Shown: in pieces, positions 38,950 to 49,141 of the stretch | How positions within the stretch are numbered: the stretch's first letter is position 1 | Layout: every line of letters starts with the position of its first letter | Source: Nitrosomonas communis | Lineage (GTDB): Bacteria > Pseudomonadota > Gammaproteobacteria > Burkholderiales > Nitrosomonadaceae | Assembly (NCBI RefSeq): GCF_024102715.1 | Contig: NZ_JAGFJM010000004.1 | Span: 1 to 64,000 of the forward strand | DNA length: 64,000 bases | Reading direction: 5' to 3' | Made by a program: the position numbers and the translations under genes | The notes under the pieces: model-generated | What the model was told of the DNA's origin: nothing | Database searches by the model: none | The model's input: only the letters and a program-made list of their open reading frames with translations

Positions 38950-40128
38950 TTATGGCAACAATCCCCGCGCCAAATCTGCTTTAATATCCTGCGGGGATTC
39001 GAGACCTATTGCGATACGCAGCAAGCCATCACTAATCCCGGCAGCATCACGCGCTTCTTGACTAATCCGGCCATGAGTAGTGGTAGCTGGATGAGTGATT
39101 GTACTCTTTGCGTCACCAAGATTAGCCGTGATTGAAATCATCCGAGTATTATCCACCACACGCCAGGCTGCTTCTTTGCCGCCTTTTACTTCAAAAGTCA
39201 CGATACCTCCGCCCGTTTTTTGCTGATGTTTGGCTAGCTCATATTGCGGGTGGGACGTTAAGCCCGGATAAAAAACACGCGCAACACTTGGTTGCGCCTC
39301 CAACCAGCGCGCGACTTCCAAGGCATGTGCAGAATGCGCATCCATCCTGATTTTAAGCGTTTCCAGTCCCTTCAGAATGATCCAAGCATTGAATGCGCTC
39401 AAGGTAGGGCCCGCCGTACGCAAAAAAGAAAAAATACCACCATCCATTAGTAAATCACGTTTACCCAATACTGCCCCACCAAGCACTCTCCCTTGTCCAT
39501 CCAGATACTTGGTTGCAGAATGGATCACTAGATCAGCGCCCAGCTCTAAAGGTTTTTGTAAGATAGGCGTACAAAAACAATTATCCACCACCAGCCATGC
39601 ATTCGCTTGCTTGGCAATTGCTGCTAGCGCTGGGATATCGGAAATCTCAGTCAACGGATTTGAAGGTGTTTCCAGAAATAACAGCTTTGTATTAGCCTTG
39701 ATTGCTGAGCGCCATTGATTAATCTCAGTAGCAGATACGAAAGTCGTTTCAATATTGAAACGACTGAGAATATTCGTGAAGAGACTGACTGTTGCTCCAA
39801 ATAGGCTACGGGAGGCAATAATATGATCTCCTGCTGAAAGTAATCCCATTACACAAGCAAGTATCGCTGACATACCGGAAGAGGTTGCCACACATGCTTC
39901 TGCCCCCTCCAGCACGGCGAGCCGTTCTTGCATAGCCGTCACAGTGGGATTTGTAAAACGAGAATAAATATTGCCGGACTCTTCCCCTGAGAAACGGGCA
40001 GCTGCCTGAGCAGCACTCTCAAAGACAAAGCTTGAGGTAAGATACATCGCCTCAGAATGTTCATTGAATTGACTACGATGAATGCCCGTATGGAGCGCTA
40101 ATGTCTCTGGCTCAAAATCATCCGACAT
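38950..40128 (-). CDS. metZ: O-succinylhomoserine sulfhydrylase
   Basis: A 392-aa PLP enzyme of the Cys/Met-metabolism family. It joins O-succinylhomoserine and sulfide to give homocysteine in direct sulfhydrylation. The PLP lysine lies in HSATKYLDGQGR; YSRFTNPTV and EGAEACVATSSGMSAI are typical. The call of MetZ over cystathionine synthase rests on the family resemblance and the purF-metZ neighbourhood common in betaproteobacteria and pseudomonads. Confidence 0.9.
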   Translation of the reverse strand: MSDDFEPETLALHTGIHRSQFNEHSEAMYLTSSFVFESAAQAAARFSGEESGNIYSRFTNPTVTAMQERLAVLEGAEACVATSSGMSAILACVMGLLSAGDHIIASRSLFGATVSLFTNILSRFNIETTFVSATEINQWRSAIKANTKLLFLETPSNPLTEISDIPALAAIAKQANAWLVVDNCFCTPILQKPLELGADLVIHSATKYLDGQGRVLGGAVLGKRDLLMDGGIFSFLRTAGPTLSAFNAWIILKGLETLKIRMDAHSAHALEVARWLEAQPSVARVFYPGLTSHPQYELAKHQQKTGGGIVTFEVKGGKEAAWRVVDNTRMISITANLGDAKSTITHPATTTHGRISQEARDAAGISDGLLRIAIGLESPQDIKADLARGLLP

Positions 40129-40213
40129 ATTGACTTTCCTCTAAATTAAGCCTGCCTAACTGTTCCTGGAAACCAATACAATACTACTTCGCCCAAACTG
40201 AACTTGTCTTCTA

Positions 40214-41737
40214 TTAATTTGCCAATGCCAGACTCAGATCAAGTTGAGTACTGAGTTTACCAGAACGCGGTAATTTTTTACCTGAATTACGCTGTGATTC
40301 AATTCTGGCTAAATATTCCTGAGTAACATCCTTGGTTATATAATTCCCATCAAAGCAAGAGGTTTCAAAATTCTTAACTTGTGCACCTATCGATGATATT
40401 GCATTCTTGAGAGATTCAAGATCTTGATAAATAAGACCGTCTGCGCCGATCTCATGACAAATTTCGTCATCACTACGATCAGTTGCAATCAGTTCCTGAC
40501 GAGTCGGCATATCAATCCCATAAACATTAGGAAAGCGGACAGGCGGTGCCGCTGATGCAAAATATATCTTACGTGCTCCCGCTTCTTGCGCCATTTGCAC
40601 GATCTCTCGACTGGTCGTTCCTCTAACGATTGAATCGTCCACTAGCAATACATTCTTACCTCGGAACTCCATACTGATTGCATTGAGCTTCTGCCGTACT
40701 GATCTATGCCGATGCTGCTGGCCAGGCATAATAAACGTTCTGCCAATATAGCGGTTTTTGACAAATCCTTCACGAAAATCAATCCCAAGACGGTTGGCCA
40801 ATTGTAAAGCGCTTGGGCGACTTGATTCCGGAATTGGGATCACCACATCGATATCAAGTTGCTGCATTGATTTATTTATTTTATCAGCCAAACTACTTCC
40901 CATATTGAGCCGGCTTTCATAAACGGAAATACCATCTATGATCGAATCTGGGCGTGCCAGATAAACATACTCAAAAATACATGGATTCAAACTAGAATTG
41001 GCTGCACACTGCTGGCTATAAAAATGACCTTTATCATCAATGAAAATTGCCTCACCTGGCGCGACATCACGAATCAATTTAAACCCCAGCGTGTCAAGCG
41101 CCACGCTCTCCGATGCAACCATATATTCAGTTCCATGATCTGTTTCCGCTGCACCAAAAACTAAAGGACGAATGCCATAAGGATCGCGAAAAGCCAGCAA
41201 ACCATGGCCAGCAATCATTGCTATCACTGAATAGGCACCCTGGCAGCGTTGATGTACTCCAGAAACTGCAGTAAAAATTGTTGCAGGATCCAACTGATAA
41301 CTCGTTGCACATTCCTGTAATTCATGCGCCAACACATTTAATAATACTTCTGAATCAGAATGAGTATTGACATGACGCCGATCAGACTCAAACAATTCTT
41401 TGTTAAGCTCATCTGCATTAGTCAAATTGCCGTTGTGTCCCAACACAATCCCAAAGGGGGAATTGACATAGAACGGCTGGGCCTCAGCTGGAGATTCTGC
41501 AGAACCAGCCGTAGGATAACGCACATGGCCTATTCCCATATTACCTGGCAGAGCACGCATGTTACGGGTACGAAAAACATCCCTGACCATACCTAATCCC
41601 TTATGCATATGGAACGTATTTTCCTGAGCTGTAACAATACCAGCCGCATCCTGTCCACGATGCTGTAACATTAACAAACCATCATAAAGTAACTGATTGG
41701 CAGACGATTGAGCAACTACACCGAGAATTCCACACAT
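40214..41737 (-). CDS. purF: Amidophosphoribosyltransferase
   Basis: The 507-aa enzyme starts purine synthesis by making phosphoribosylamine from PRPP and glutamine. Cys2 after Met removal is the glutaminase nucleophile ([10 protein letters not shown]). The PRPP loop reads [18 protein letters not shown]. It follows cvpA by 142 bp, the classic cvpA-purF pair. Confidence 0.96.
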   Translation of the reverse strand: MCGILGVVAQSSANQLLYDGLLMLQHRGQDAAGIVTAQENTFHMHKGLGMVRDVFRTRNMRALPGNMGIGHVRYPTAGSAESPAEAQPFYVNSPFGIVLGHNGNLTNADELNKELFESDRRHVNTHSDSEVLLNVLAHELQECATSYQLDPATIFTAVSGVHQRCQGAYSVIAMIAGHGLLAFRDPYGIRPLVFGAAETDHGTEYMVASESVALDTLGFKLIRDVAPGEAIFIDDKGHFYSQQCAANSSLNPCIFEYVYLARPDSIIDGISVYESRLNMGSSLADKINKSMQQLDIDVVIPIPESSRPSALQLANRLGIDFREGFVKNRYIGRTFIMPGQQHRHRSVRQKLNAISMEFRGKNVLLVDDSIVRGTTSREIVQMAQEAGARKIYFASAAPPVRFPNVYGIDMPTRQELIATDRSDDEICHEIGADGLIYQDLESLKNAISSIGAQVKNFETSCFDGNYITKDVTQEYLARIESQRNSGKKLPRSGKLSTQLDLSLALAN

Positions 41738-41879
41738 AATTACCCCCGGAATAAGCTTAGGTTACAGAGAAGATAAATAAACACTTGCATAATAAATCTG
41801 AAAGATATCCAAATGGATGCTAAATTATTTTATATGACCAGCGTGTTTAATTAACCAATCCCAGTATAAAAGACGCCAG

Positions 41880-42374
41880 TCACTTACTGAAGCTAATATG
41901 TTCCTTGAGCCCCTGCGGCAACCATGGAATCGCCTGTGCTGCGATCATTTCAAGCGGCTCCCTCAATAATGCCTGTTGCCAGAAAGGTTGTTTTGGCAAG
42001 ACAGTAAATCCAGCAGCCAATACCATAAATAACACAATTAATAAGCCACGCGCAAAACCAAATATAACTCCCAGCATTCTGTCGATAAGACCAAGTCCAA
42101 CACTTCTAACTAATTTAGACAATAGCATCGATCCCACCATAGCTACGACTAAGGTCACAAAAAATGTCATCATAAACACAATCAACATACGTATGGATTG
42201 GTCTTCAATGGTCCGTGGTAAGAGTGGCTCAAAATTTACTGCATAGTGACTTGCCACAAAGAAAGCAACAATCCAGCCAAGTAATGATACGACTTCACGA
42301 ACTACGCCACGAGTTATGCCAAGAACAATGGAAGCGAAAACTATAGCCAGAACGATATAATCAAAAATAGTCAT
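41880..42374 (-). CDS. cvpA: CvpA-family inner-membrane protein
   Basis: A 164-aa protein with four membrane segments, related to CvpA (colicin V production). It begins MTIFDYIVLAIVFASIVLGI and has the family GLIDRMLGVIFGFARGLLIV. The exact role is unclear; it is linked to envelope homeostasis. It is placed between the SPOR gene and purF as in many proteobacteria. Confidence 0.92.
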   Translation of the reverse strand: MTIFDYIVLAIVFASIVLGITRGVVREVVSLLGWIVAFFVASHYAVNFEPLLPRTIEDQSIRMLIVFMMTFFVTLVVAMVGSMLLSKLVRSVGLGLIDRMLGVIFGFARGLLIVLFMVLAAGFTVLPKQPFWQQALLREPLEMIAAQAIPWLPQGLKEHISFSK

Positions 42375-42410
42375 TTGCTATCACTTAACGATAAGATGAG
42401 TAAGCTCACA

Positions 42411-43106
42411 TTATCTACTTGTTACAACACCGCTCAGTCCCATTTTCTTTAGTTTCTCATATCCCTCTTCTGCTGCTTTCCGTGTTGGGAAGGGACCAAC
42501 ACGCACGCGAACCATTTCATTACCACCAACTTTAATTGTTTCAATATAAGCATCAACGCCACTCGCTGCAAGATTTTGTTGCTGCTGTTTTGCTTTGGCT
42601 GCATCAGCAAATGCACCCAGCTGAATTACAAATGCCCCCTCGGCTTTGGGAGAATCGGTTTTTTTTGCAGACTCAACTTTTGGAGGATCAGATTTCTTTG
42701 CAGCTTCAACTTTTGGAGGATCAATTTTGGCAACTTGAATTGTAGGCTTGCTATAGTGCGGTTTGGAAGAAGGAATGGGAACACGTGAGGCACTATATGC
42801 TTCAACCGGCCAATCATCTGCTTGTGAAAATTCTGACGTGCTGAATGGCAATGGTTCTTCAGATTCCGCACCGGCATTGATATCACGATCAAGAGACTCA
42901 CCAGGCATCATCCAGGGAGAGGTCTCACTTGTCAAATCCTCAGACGGAATAAGAATATCAATTTCTTGTTGCTCTTGTTTTGGTTCACTGTCCAGGATCA
43001 TTGGTAAAAATACAACCGATAGGATCACCAGCGTAACCGCCCCTACTAAACGTCTGCGCGCACGTTTTCTCAGTAATGCTTCTTCTTCACTAATATTTCT
43101 GACCAT
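42411..43106 (-). CDS. SPOR-domain protein (DedD-like)
   Basis: A 231-aa single-span membrane protein. A basic N-terminus (LRKRARRRLVGAVTLVILSV) contains the membrane segment at about residues 17-37. A proline/lysine-rich periplasmic linker follows, and a C-terminal SPOR domain (about 155-231, FVIQLGAFADAAKAKQQ) that binds denuded peptidoglycan at the septum. The linker contains a tandem 11-residue repeat (DPPKVEAAKKS, DPPKVESAKKT, then a partial DSPKAEGA). Position folC-SPOR-cvpA-purF matches dedD. Confidence 0.88.
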   Translation of the reverse strand: MVRNISEEEALLRKRARRRLVGAVTLVILSVVFLPMILDSEPKQEQQEIDILIPSEDLTSETSPWMMPGESLDRDINAGAESEEPLPFSTSEFSQADDWPVEAYSASRVPIPSSKPHYSKPTIQVAKIDPPKVEAAKKSDPPKVESAKKTDSPKAEGAFVIQLGAFADAAKAKQQQQNLAASGVDAYIETIKVGGNEMVRVRVGPFPTRKAAEEGYEKLKKMGLSGVVTSR

Positions 43107-43133
43107 TTGAATTACCTTTTGATCATTTATAAC

Positions 43134-44426
43134 TTAGTTTTTCTGTAATACCGCTAATACAGCACTCACTGTATAAAACGAGCCAAATACGCATATTCTA
43201 TCATTTTCAGCCGCATGCTTACGAGCAAATGCATAGGCTGCTTTAGCATCTGGAAAAACACGAATCTTGTCTTTATTTGTTATTCCGATTTTTTTTAGCG
43301 CTTGAATGATTTCATCAGCTGAAGCACCACGGTCTGTATGAGTGCTGGCGACCAACCAACTATCCACGCATTGTTTCAAAGCCAGCACGACGGAGGTGAT
43401 ATCCTTATCCTTCAACATACCAATCACTCCATAAGTATACTGATGAAAACCTAAAGCGCCAAGATTATCAGCCAATACCTGCGCAGCTGCAGGATTATGC
43501 GCAACATCTAGAATTGTTGTTGGTTTCCCTGGTAAAAGCTGGAATCTGCCAGGCAAGGATATTTCCAACAGACCTCGCCGCACATCATTTGCAGTAACAG
43601 GCAGCTTATCTTTGAGTACATCCAATGCAGTTAAACAGAGACTGGCATTTTTTAATTGATAAACTCCACGTAAAGCTGGATAAGGTAAGGAAGAATAGCT
43701 ACCTACTGGCCCCTTGTAGTTCCACTGAATATTGCTGGCCTCATAACTAAAATCATCACCTATCCTAAAAAATTTTGCACCTATTGTATTTATCTGCTTG
43801 CATACGACCTCGGGAAGATCCGACTCACCACAGATAGCAATTTTATTCTTTCTGAAAATCCCTATCTTCTCAATGCCGATTTCTTCCCGTGTAGCACCGA
43901 GATAATCCATATGATCCAAATCAATATTGGTCAATATAGCGCAGTCTGCATCAAATACATTGACCGCATCCAAACGTCCGCCCAACCCAACTTCCAGAAT
44001 GGCAATATCCACGCTGGATTGAACAAACAAATACATTGCTGCTAGAGTCCCAAACTCAAAATAAGTCAAAGAGGTGTTACAACGAAGTCTGGCAGATTCT
44101 ATGACCTCAAATGCGCAACAAAGCGCCTCATCGGCGACAGCCTTTTGTTCGATACGAACGCGCTCATTATATTTCAGCAGATGCGGCGAGGTATAACATC
44201 CCACGCGGTAGCCAGCACAACTCAGGATTGCTTCAAGCATGGCGCAGGTTGAGCCTTTCCCATTAGTACCACCGACCACAATAAGTGGAAATACAGGAGT
44301 AAGATCCACTGCCTCTTTTACTTGCCGCACCCGGACCAATCCCATATCGATGGTTTGGGGATGAAGTTGCTCTAGGTACAGCAACCAATCACCTAACGAA
44401 GTGGGTTTTGCAATTTCTTCCGCCAT
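43134..44426 (-). CDS. folC: Folylpolyglutamate/dihydrofolate synthase
   Basis: The 430-aa Mur-ligase-type enzyme adds glutamate to dihydropteroate and folates. The ATP loop GGTNGKGSTCAMLE is near residues 52-65. Further signatures are YTSPHLLKYNERVRI and LDVAHNPAAAQVLA. It lies between accD and the SPOR gene, the usual accD-folC order. Confidence 0.94.
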   Translation of the reverse strand: MAEEIAKPTSLGDWLLYLEQLHPQTIDMGLVRVRQVKEAVDLTPVFPLIVVGGTNGKGSTCAMLEAILSCAGYRVGCYTSPHLLKYNERVRIEQKAVADEALCCAFEVIESARLRCNTSLTYFEFGTLAAMYLFVQSSVDIAILEVGLGGRLDAVNVFDADCAILTNIDLDHMDYLGATREEIGIEKIGIFRKNKIAICGESDLPEVVCKQINTIGAKFFRIGDDFSYEASNIQWNYKGPVGSYSSLPYPALRGVYQLKNASLCLTALDVLKDKLPVTANDVRRGLLEISLPGRFQLLPGKPTTILDVAHNPAAAQVLADNLGALGFHQYTYGVIGMLKDKDITSVVLALKQCVDSWLVASTHTDRGASADEIIQALKKIGITNKDKIRVFPDAKAAYAFARKHAAENDRICVFGSFYTVSAVLAVLQKN

Positions 44427-44522
44427 TGCGGTATCTCAGTGAAGCAAAGATTCTTGAATAGCTAGTAGGTTATCCTGCCAACCCGATCTGTCGTTAATAT
44501 CATTGCTTATTAACACCTTTCC

Positions 44523-45419
44523 TTAATCAGGCGAAGAAGTGGCCACCTGCTGATGTGCTGCAACCGGTATACGCATCAATAACGTGCATAAATTAACTAG
44601 CTTTTCGCGCATTTCCCTACGATCGACAATCAAGTCTATTGCACCATGCTCTAATAGAAATTCGGCTCGCTGGAATCCATTCGGTAGTGTCTGCCGCACT
44701 GTTTGCTCAATTACACGCGGCCCAGCAAAACCAATCAATGCCCCCGGTTCGGCAATAACAATATCTCCAATAAAGGCAAAACTGGCTGATACCCCACCCA
44801 TGGTCGGATCGGTCAGCACTGAAATAAAGGGTAATTTCTCTTTGCTCATGTGCGTAAGCGCTGCCGATGTTTTTGCCATCTGCATTAGCGAGAACAATCC
44901 CTCTTGCATGCGCGCCCCCCCACTCGCTGCAAAACATACAAAAGGCAAATGTTGCTCGATACATACTTGTACTGCTCGGACAAAACGCTCTCCCACGACG
45001 GATCCCATGGATCCCCCCATGAAACCAAACTCGAAGACTGCCACCACGACAGGTAACGCATTGATTTTACCCTGTATGACTACCAGGGCATCCTCCTCAT
45101 TCGTACTTGCATTGGCCTGTATTAAGCGGTCAGTATAACGCTTACTATCTTTAAATTTGAGTGGATCTTGAGGTGCGACTTCTGCGCCGACCTCTTTACG
45201 TCCTTCCGGATCTAGTAATATATCAATTCGCTTTCTGGCAGAAATACGATTGTGATAAGCGCACTTGGGACATACGCCTAGATTCTTAACCAAATCGGTG
45301 TAATACAGCACCGCTTCACAACAGGCGCACTTACTCCATAATCCTTCCGGCACCGCCTTCTTTTCGCCATTTTCTTTACGCTTGATTTTAGGCGGGATAA
45401 TACGTTGAAACCAGCTCAT
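44523..45419 (-). CDS. accD: Acetyl-CoA carboxylase carboxyltransferase subunit beta
   Basis: The 298-aa subunit transfers CO2 from biotin to acetyl-CoA with AccA. The N-terminal zinc finger has CACC and CPKC (four cysteines). The crotonase-like core has [12 protein letters not shown] and [16 protein letters not shown]. It starts 6 bases downstream of the trpA stop, so it is cotranscribed with trp genes. Confidence 0.95.
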   Translation of the reverse strand: MSWFQRIIPPKIKRKENGEKKAVPEGLWSKCACCEAVLYYTDLVKNLGVCPKCAYHNRISARKRIDILLDPEGRKEVGAEVAPQDPLKFKDSKRYTDRLIQANASTNEEDALVVIQGKINALPVVVAVFEFGFMGGSMGSVVGERFVRAVQVCIEQHLPFVCFAASGGARMQEGLFSLMQMAKTSAALTHMSKEKLPFISVLTDPTMGGVSASFAFIGDIVIAEPGALIGFAGPRVIEQTVRQTLPNGFQRAEFLLEHGAIDLIVDRREMREKLVNLCTLLMRIPVAAHQQVATSSPD

Positions 45420-45425
45420 AGCTTT

Positions 45426-46253
45426 CTAACACTCGGATTTCGCGATTGTACCGTTGACTTCATCAAGCGCAGCACGCAGGGATTTCGCCAAGTTACTGAC
45501 ATTGTCCAGCAAAGTGGCGCGGGTAGAATTTTCAATTTCTTCGATAATGCGGCTGCCCACCACTACTGCATCAGCCAGTTCTGCCACTGCCTTGGCTGCA
45601 GCTCTATCACGTATCCCGAAACCAACTCCAATGGGAATAGAGATGCATGTGCGCACCTCTGCCAGCTTATTGCATACATCACTTAAGTCAAGATGTGAAG
45701 CCCCCGTAACACCCTTTAATGACACATAGTAAACATAACCTTTTGCCAGTTTTGCTACTTTCTCCACGCGCGCTTTAGGTGTAGTCGGTGACAATAAAAA
45801 AATGGGATCAATCTCTTGATTTTTGAGTTGCTGCGCCCATTCCTCACATTCCTCCGGCGGATAATCAACAACAAGTACACCATCCACCCCGGCTTCCTTT
45901 GCTGCCACGGCAAAATTGTCACACCCCATTGCTTCGACTGGATTCGCATACCCCATCAGTATTACCGGCGTAACGGTATCAGTTTTTCTGAATTCCACTA
46001 CCATGTTCAATACATCTTTTAAGCCAATGTGGTGCTGCAACGCTCTTTCTGATGAACGCTGAATGGTCGGACCATCTGCCATAGGATCTGAGAACGGCAC
46101 CCCTAACTCAATAATATCGGCCCCTGCTTTCACTAGTTCATGCATCAAGGCAACTGTCATTACCGGCTCTGGATCGCCGGCAGTAATAAATGGAATTAGC
46201 GCTTTTTTATTCTGGGCTTTGAGGGTTGAAAAAGTCGATGTAATACGATTCAT
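45426..46253 (-). CDS. trpA: Tryptophan synthase alpha chain
   Basis: The 275-aa TIM-barrel subunit cleaves indole-3-glycerol phosphate. Conserved ELGVPFSDPMADGPTIQ contains the catalytic Glu and Asp; GYANPVEAMG and GVGFGIRDRAAA (phosphate site) are present. It follows trpB after 98 bp. Confidence 0.96.
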   Translation of the reverse strand: MNRITSTFSTLKAQNKKALIPFITAGDPEPVMTVALMHELVKAGADIIELGVPFSDPMADGPTIQRSSERALQHHIGLKDVLNMVVEFRKTDTVTPVILMGYANPVEAMGCDNFAVAAKEAGVDGVLVVDYPPEECEEWAQQLKNQEIDPIFLLSPTTPKARVEKVAKLAKGYVYYVSLKGVTGASHLDLSDVCNKLAEVRTCISIPIGVGFGIRDRAAAKAVAELADAVVVGSRIIEEIENSTRATLLDNVSNLAKSLRAALDEVNGTIAKSEC

Positions 46254-46351
46254 CTTTTTAAATAAGCATCATTTAGTGAACGCAAAACTAGAATTGCTTC
46301 TGGCTTCAGGAATAATTGTCATGGATGAATCTTCACTAACAAAGATTTAAA

Positions 46352-47551
46352 TCAAAATTCTATCCCGGACTGTTGTGCTACGGTAACCATATCTTTATCA
46401 CCTCGTCCCGACAAATTGACCAGCAGCAATTTGTCTTTGCCAAGTGAAGGCGCAATTTTAGCTGCATATGCCAGAGCATGACTAGATTCAAGCGCCGGGA
46501 TGATGCCTTCAAATCGGCATAAGGCATGAAATGCTGACAAAGCCTCATCATCTGTCACTGCCACATACTCAGCACGACCGCAATCTTTAAGCCACGCATG
46601 CTCTGGCCCCACGCCGGGATAATCCAATCCCGCTGAAATAGAGTGTGTTTCGATAATCTGACCATTATCATCCTGAATCAGATAAGTACGGTTACCGTGC
46701 AGAACTCCTGGCCTGCCCGTCACTAAAGTAGCAGCGTGCTGATGGGTATTGATTCCCTTACCTGCAGCTTCTGCACCAATCATGCGAATCTCGTTATCCT
46801 CTATATAAGGATAAAACAAGCCAATAGCATTTGAACCGCCTCCCACACAAGCAATCAATGCGTCGGGTTGGCGCCCATATTCTTCTTCCATTTGCACTCT
46901 AGCTTCACGCCCGATGACAGCTTGAAAATCCCGTACCATCATTGGATAAGGATGCGGACCGGCAACTGTACCAATAATGTAATAAGTATTTTCAACATTG
47001 GTCACCCAATCCCGCATCGCTTCGTTCAATGCATCCTTTAGTGTGCGTGATCCAGATTCAACCGGTATCACTGTAGCGCCAAGCAACTTCATTCGATAAA
47101 CGTTGGTTGCTTGACGCTTCACATCTTCCGAACCCATATAAACGACGCATTCCATGCCATAGCGCGCAGCCACGGTTGCACTTGCAACGCCATGCTGACC
47201 CGCACCTGTCTCAGCAATCACGCGCGTTTTACCCATGCGTTTTGCCAGCAATGCTTGCCCTATGGTATTGTTGATTTTATGCGCCCCTGTGTGATTCAGG
47301 TCTTCTCGCTTGAGCAATATTTGGGCTCCACCAAGATGTGCTGACCAACGTCTGGCGTGATAAATTGGTGTAGGCCGACCTACGTAATGCCTGAGCTCAT
47401 GATTAAATTCTGCCTGGAAATCAGCGTCATCCCGAAAATGCTGATACTGAGCAAGCAATTCATCAAGTGCTGCGATCAGTGTCTCTGCTACAAACGTTCC
47501 ACCATATGGGCCAAAATGCCCTTGCTTGTCAGGAAGATCATAAATCTTCAC
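46352..47551 (-). CDS. trpB: Tryptophan synthase beta chain
   Basis: The 399-aa PLP subunit joins indole and serine. The PLP lysine lies in [19 protein letters not shown], with [11 protein letters not shown] and [10 protein letters not shown] binding the cofactor and ammonium side. It overlaps trpF by 14 bases, so trpF-trpB-trpA-accD form a tight transcription unit. Confidence 0.96.
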   Translation of the reverse strand: MKIYDLPDKQGHFGPYGGTFVAETLIAALDELLAQYQHFRDDADFQAEFNHELRHYVGRPTPIYHARRWSAHLGGAQILLKREDLNHTGAHKINNTIGQALLAKRMGKTRVIAETGAGQHGVASATVAARYGMECVVYMGSEDVKRQATNVYRMKLLGATVIPVESGSRTLKDALNEAMRDWVTNVENTYYIIGTVAGPHPYPMMVRDFQAVIGREARVQMEEEYGRQPDALIACVGGGSNAIGLFYPYIEDNEIRMIGAEAAGKGINTHQHAATLVTGRPGVLHGNRTYLIQDDNGQIIETHSISAGLDYPGVGPEHAWLKDCGRAEYVAVTDDEALSAFHALCRFEGIIPALESSHALAYAAKIAPSLGKDKLLLVNLSGRGDKDMVTVAQQSGIEF

Positions 47552-48164
47552 AATTCTTGACTCCTTGCATAAAAGCAGAAATTTTGTTCACGTCCTTAAT
47601 TCCCTTTGTGATTTCTACGCCACTAGACACATCCACGGCCCATGGCCGCACTTGCCTAATTGCATTCGCTACATTATCAGGATGAAGACCTCCTGAAAGT
47701 ATCAGTGGCGAAGGAAAATCTAGCGGAACCATGCTCCAGTCAAATACCTGACCAGTGCCACCTGGCATCCCTGCCGTATAAGTATCTAATAATAATCCTT
47801 TAGCATTTTGGTAAAGTTCCCCATATTGTAACAAATCCATCCCTTCTCTGACACGCAAAGCTTTAATATAGGGCAATATAAATTGGTTGCAAAATTCAGG
47901 TGATTCCTGCCCATGAAACTGCAGCAAACTCAGACCAGCAATAACAGACGTTTCTTCAACCCATTCTGGAAAAGGATCAACATAAACACCCACTACACTC
48001 ACAAAAGGTGGTAAGCGCAATGCAATTTCACGCGCTTGCATGGGCGAAACAAAACGCGCACTTTCCTGCCAAAATACAAATCCAATAGCATCTGCGCCAT
48101 GCTGCACTGCTGCCAGCGCATCTTCAACTCGCGTTATACCACAAACCTTTACCCGAACTGGCAT
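47538..48164 (-). CDS. trpF: Phosphoribosylanthranilate isomerase
   Basis: A TIM-barrel enzyme of 208 aa from the start I choose. It opens with [13 protein letters not shown] (catalytic Cys) and ends with the second acid in [10 protein letters not shown]. The ATG at 48164 ([10 protein letters not shown]) has a Shine-Dalgarno-like GGAG; a longer frame begins 10 codons upstream without support. It overlaps trpB by 14 bases. Confidence 0.94.
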   Translation of the reverse strand: MPVRVKVCGITRVEDALAAVQHGADAIGFVFWQESARFVSPMQAREIALRLPPFVSVVGVYVDPFPEWVEETSVIAGLSLLQFHGQESPEFCNQFILPYIKALRVREGMDLLQYGELYQNAKGLLLDTYTAGMPGGTGQVFDWSMVPLDFPSPLILSGGLHPDNVANAIRQVRPWAVDVSSGVEITKGIKDVNKISAFMQGVKNCEDL

Positions 48165-48228
48165 GAAACATTCACTCCATCCTAAGCATATCAATAGTCA
48201 TAATCCCTCCTCCCCTATCTGCATGAAT

Positions 48229-49068
48229 TTATTCTTCTTGATCTTTGCCCAATGTTACATTTTTACCAGGTCTATTAACACCCAATATCATAGCTGCAGG
48301 GAAAAATTGATTAAAGGCAGGCAAATTCCATTTTGCTTCATAAGTAATCCCCGCCAGGTACAACCCATAAGGAGAAAATGTTGGCGCGGCAAGTGTCCGA
48401 TCACGGCTTTGCAGTAACATCCGCATCCATCCAGGAGGATATTTACCTTGACCAATATAAACAAGACTGCCGACAATATTACGTACCATATGATGTAAAA
48501 AACTATTAGCACGAAATTCGAACAAGAAAAGCTGGCCATATTGCGTGACCTCTAGCATAGTTATGTTTCGTACCGGATTCCTCGCTTGACACTCGGCTGT
48601 GCGGAAAGCGCTAAAATCATGCTCACCCAGCAACATGCCTGCAGCCTGCTGCATTTTCTCAAGAGACAGCGGTCTATAAAACCATCCTACTTTCCCTTGA
48701 TGTATGCTAGGACGAACGGGATGATTCAATAAGTAATAAAGATAACGCCGCTCGATAGCACAAAAACGCGCATGAAATGCTTCATCCATTTCTGATGCCC
48801 ACAAGACGGCGATATCATTAGATAGTAACGCATTAGCTCCTCGTACCCATGCACTCAGAGGCCGCTGTGTTGACGTTTCAAAATGAATCACTTGATATAA
48901 CGCATGAACGCCCGCGTCTGTCCGGCCAGCCGCAACAACTTCTACTTTATGACAAGCAATTCTGGATAATGCTGTCTCCAGCTCACTTTGAATCGAGATG
49001 CAAGCAGGTTGACTTTGCCAGCCATGATATCGCTCACCGTTATATTCTAAAACTAAGGCTATTCTCAC
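48229..49068 (-). CDS. truA: tRNA pseudouridine(38-40) synthase
   Basis: The 279-aa enzyme modifies tRNA anticodon stems. The catalytic aspartate lies in AAGRTDAGVHALYQV. Family motifs EYNGERYHGWQSQP and RANSFLHHMVRNIVGSL are intact. Order fimV-truA-trpF is typical of the group. Confidence 0.95.
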   Translation of the reverse strand: MRIALVLEYNGERYHGWQSQPACISIQSELETALSRIACHKVEVVAAGRTDAGVHALYQVIHFETSTQRPLSAWVRGANALLSNDIAVLWASEMDEAFHARFCAIERRYLYYLLNHPVRPSIHQGKVGWFYRPLSLEKMQQAAGMLLGEHDFSAFRTAECQARNPVRNITMLEVTQYGQLFLFEFRANSFLHHMVRNIVGSLVYIGQGKYPPGWMRMLLQSRDRTLAAPTFSPYGLYLAGITYEAKWNLPAFNQFFPAAMILGVNRPGKNVTLGKDQEE

Positions 49069-49141
49069 AAAAATATGACCATCGCTACGCTGGTCTGCTG
49101 CTGAGTATGACTAAAAGTTACTTCGGAATTTTACTAAACAA

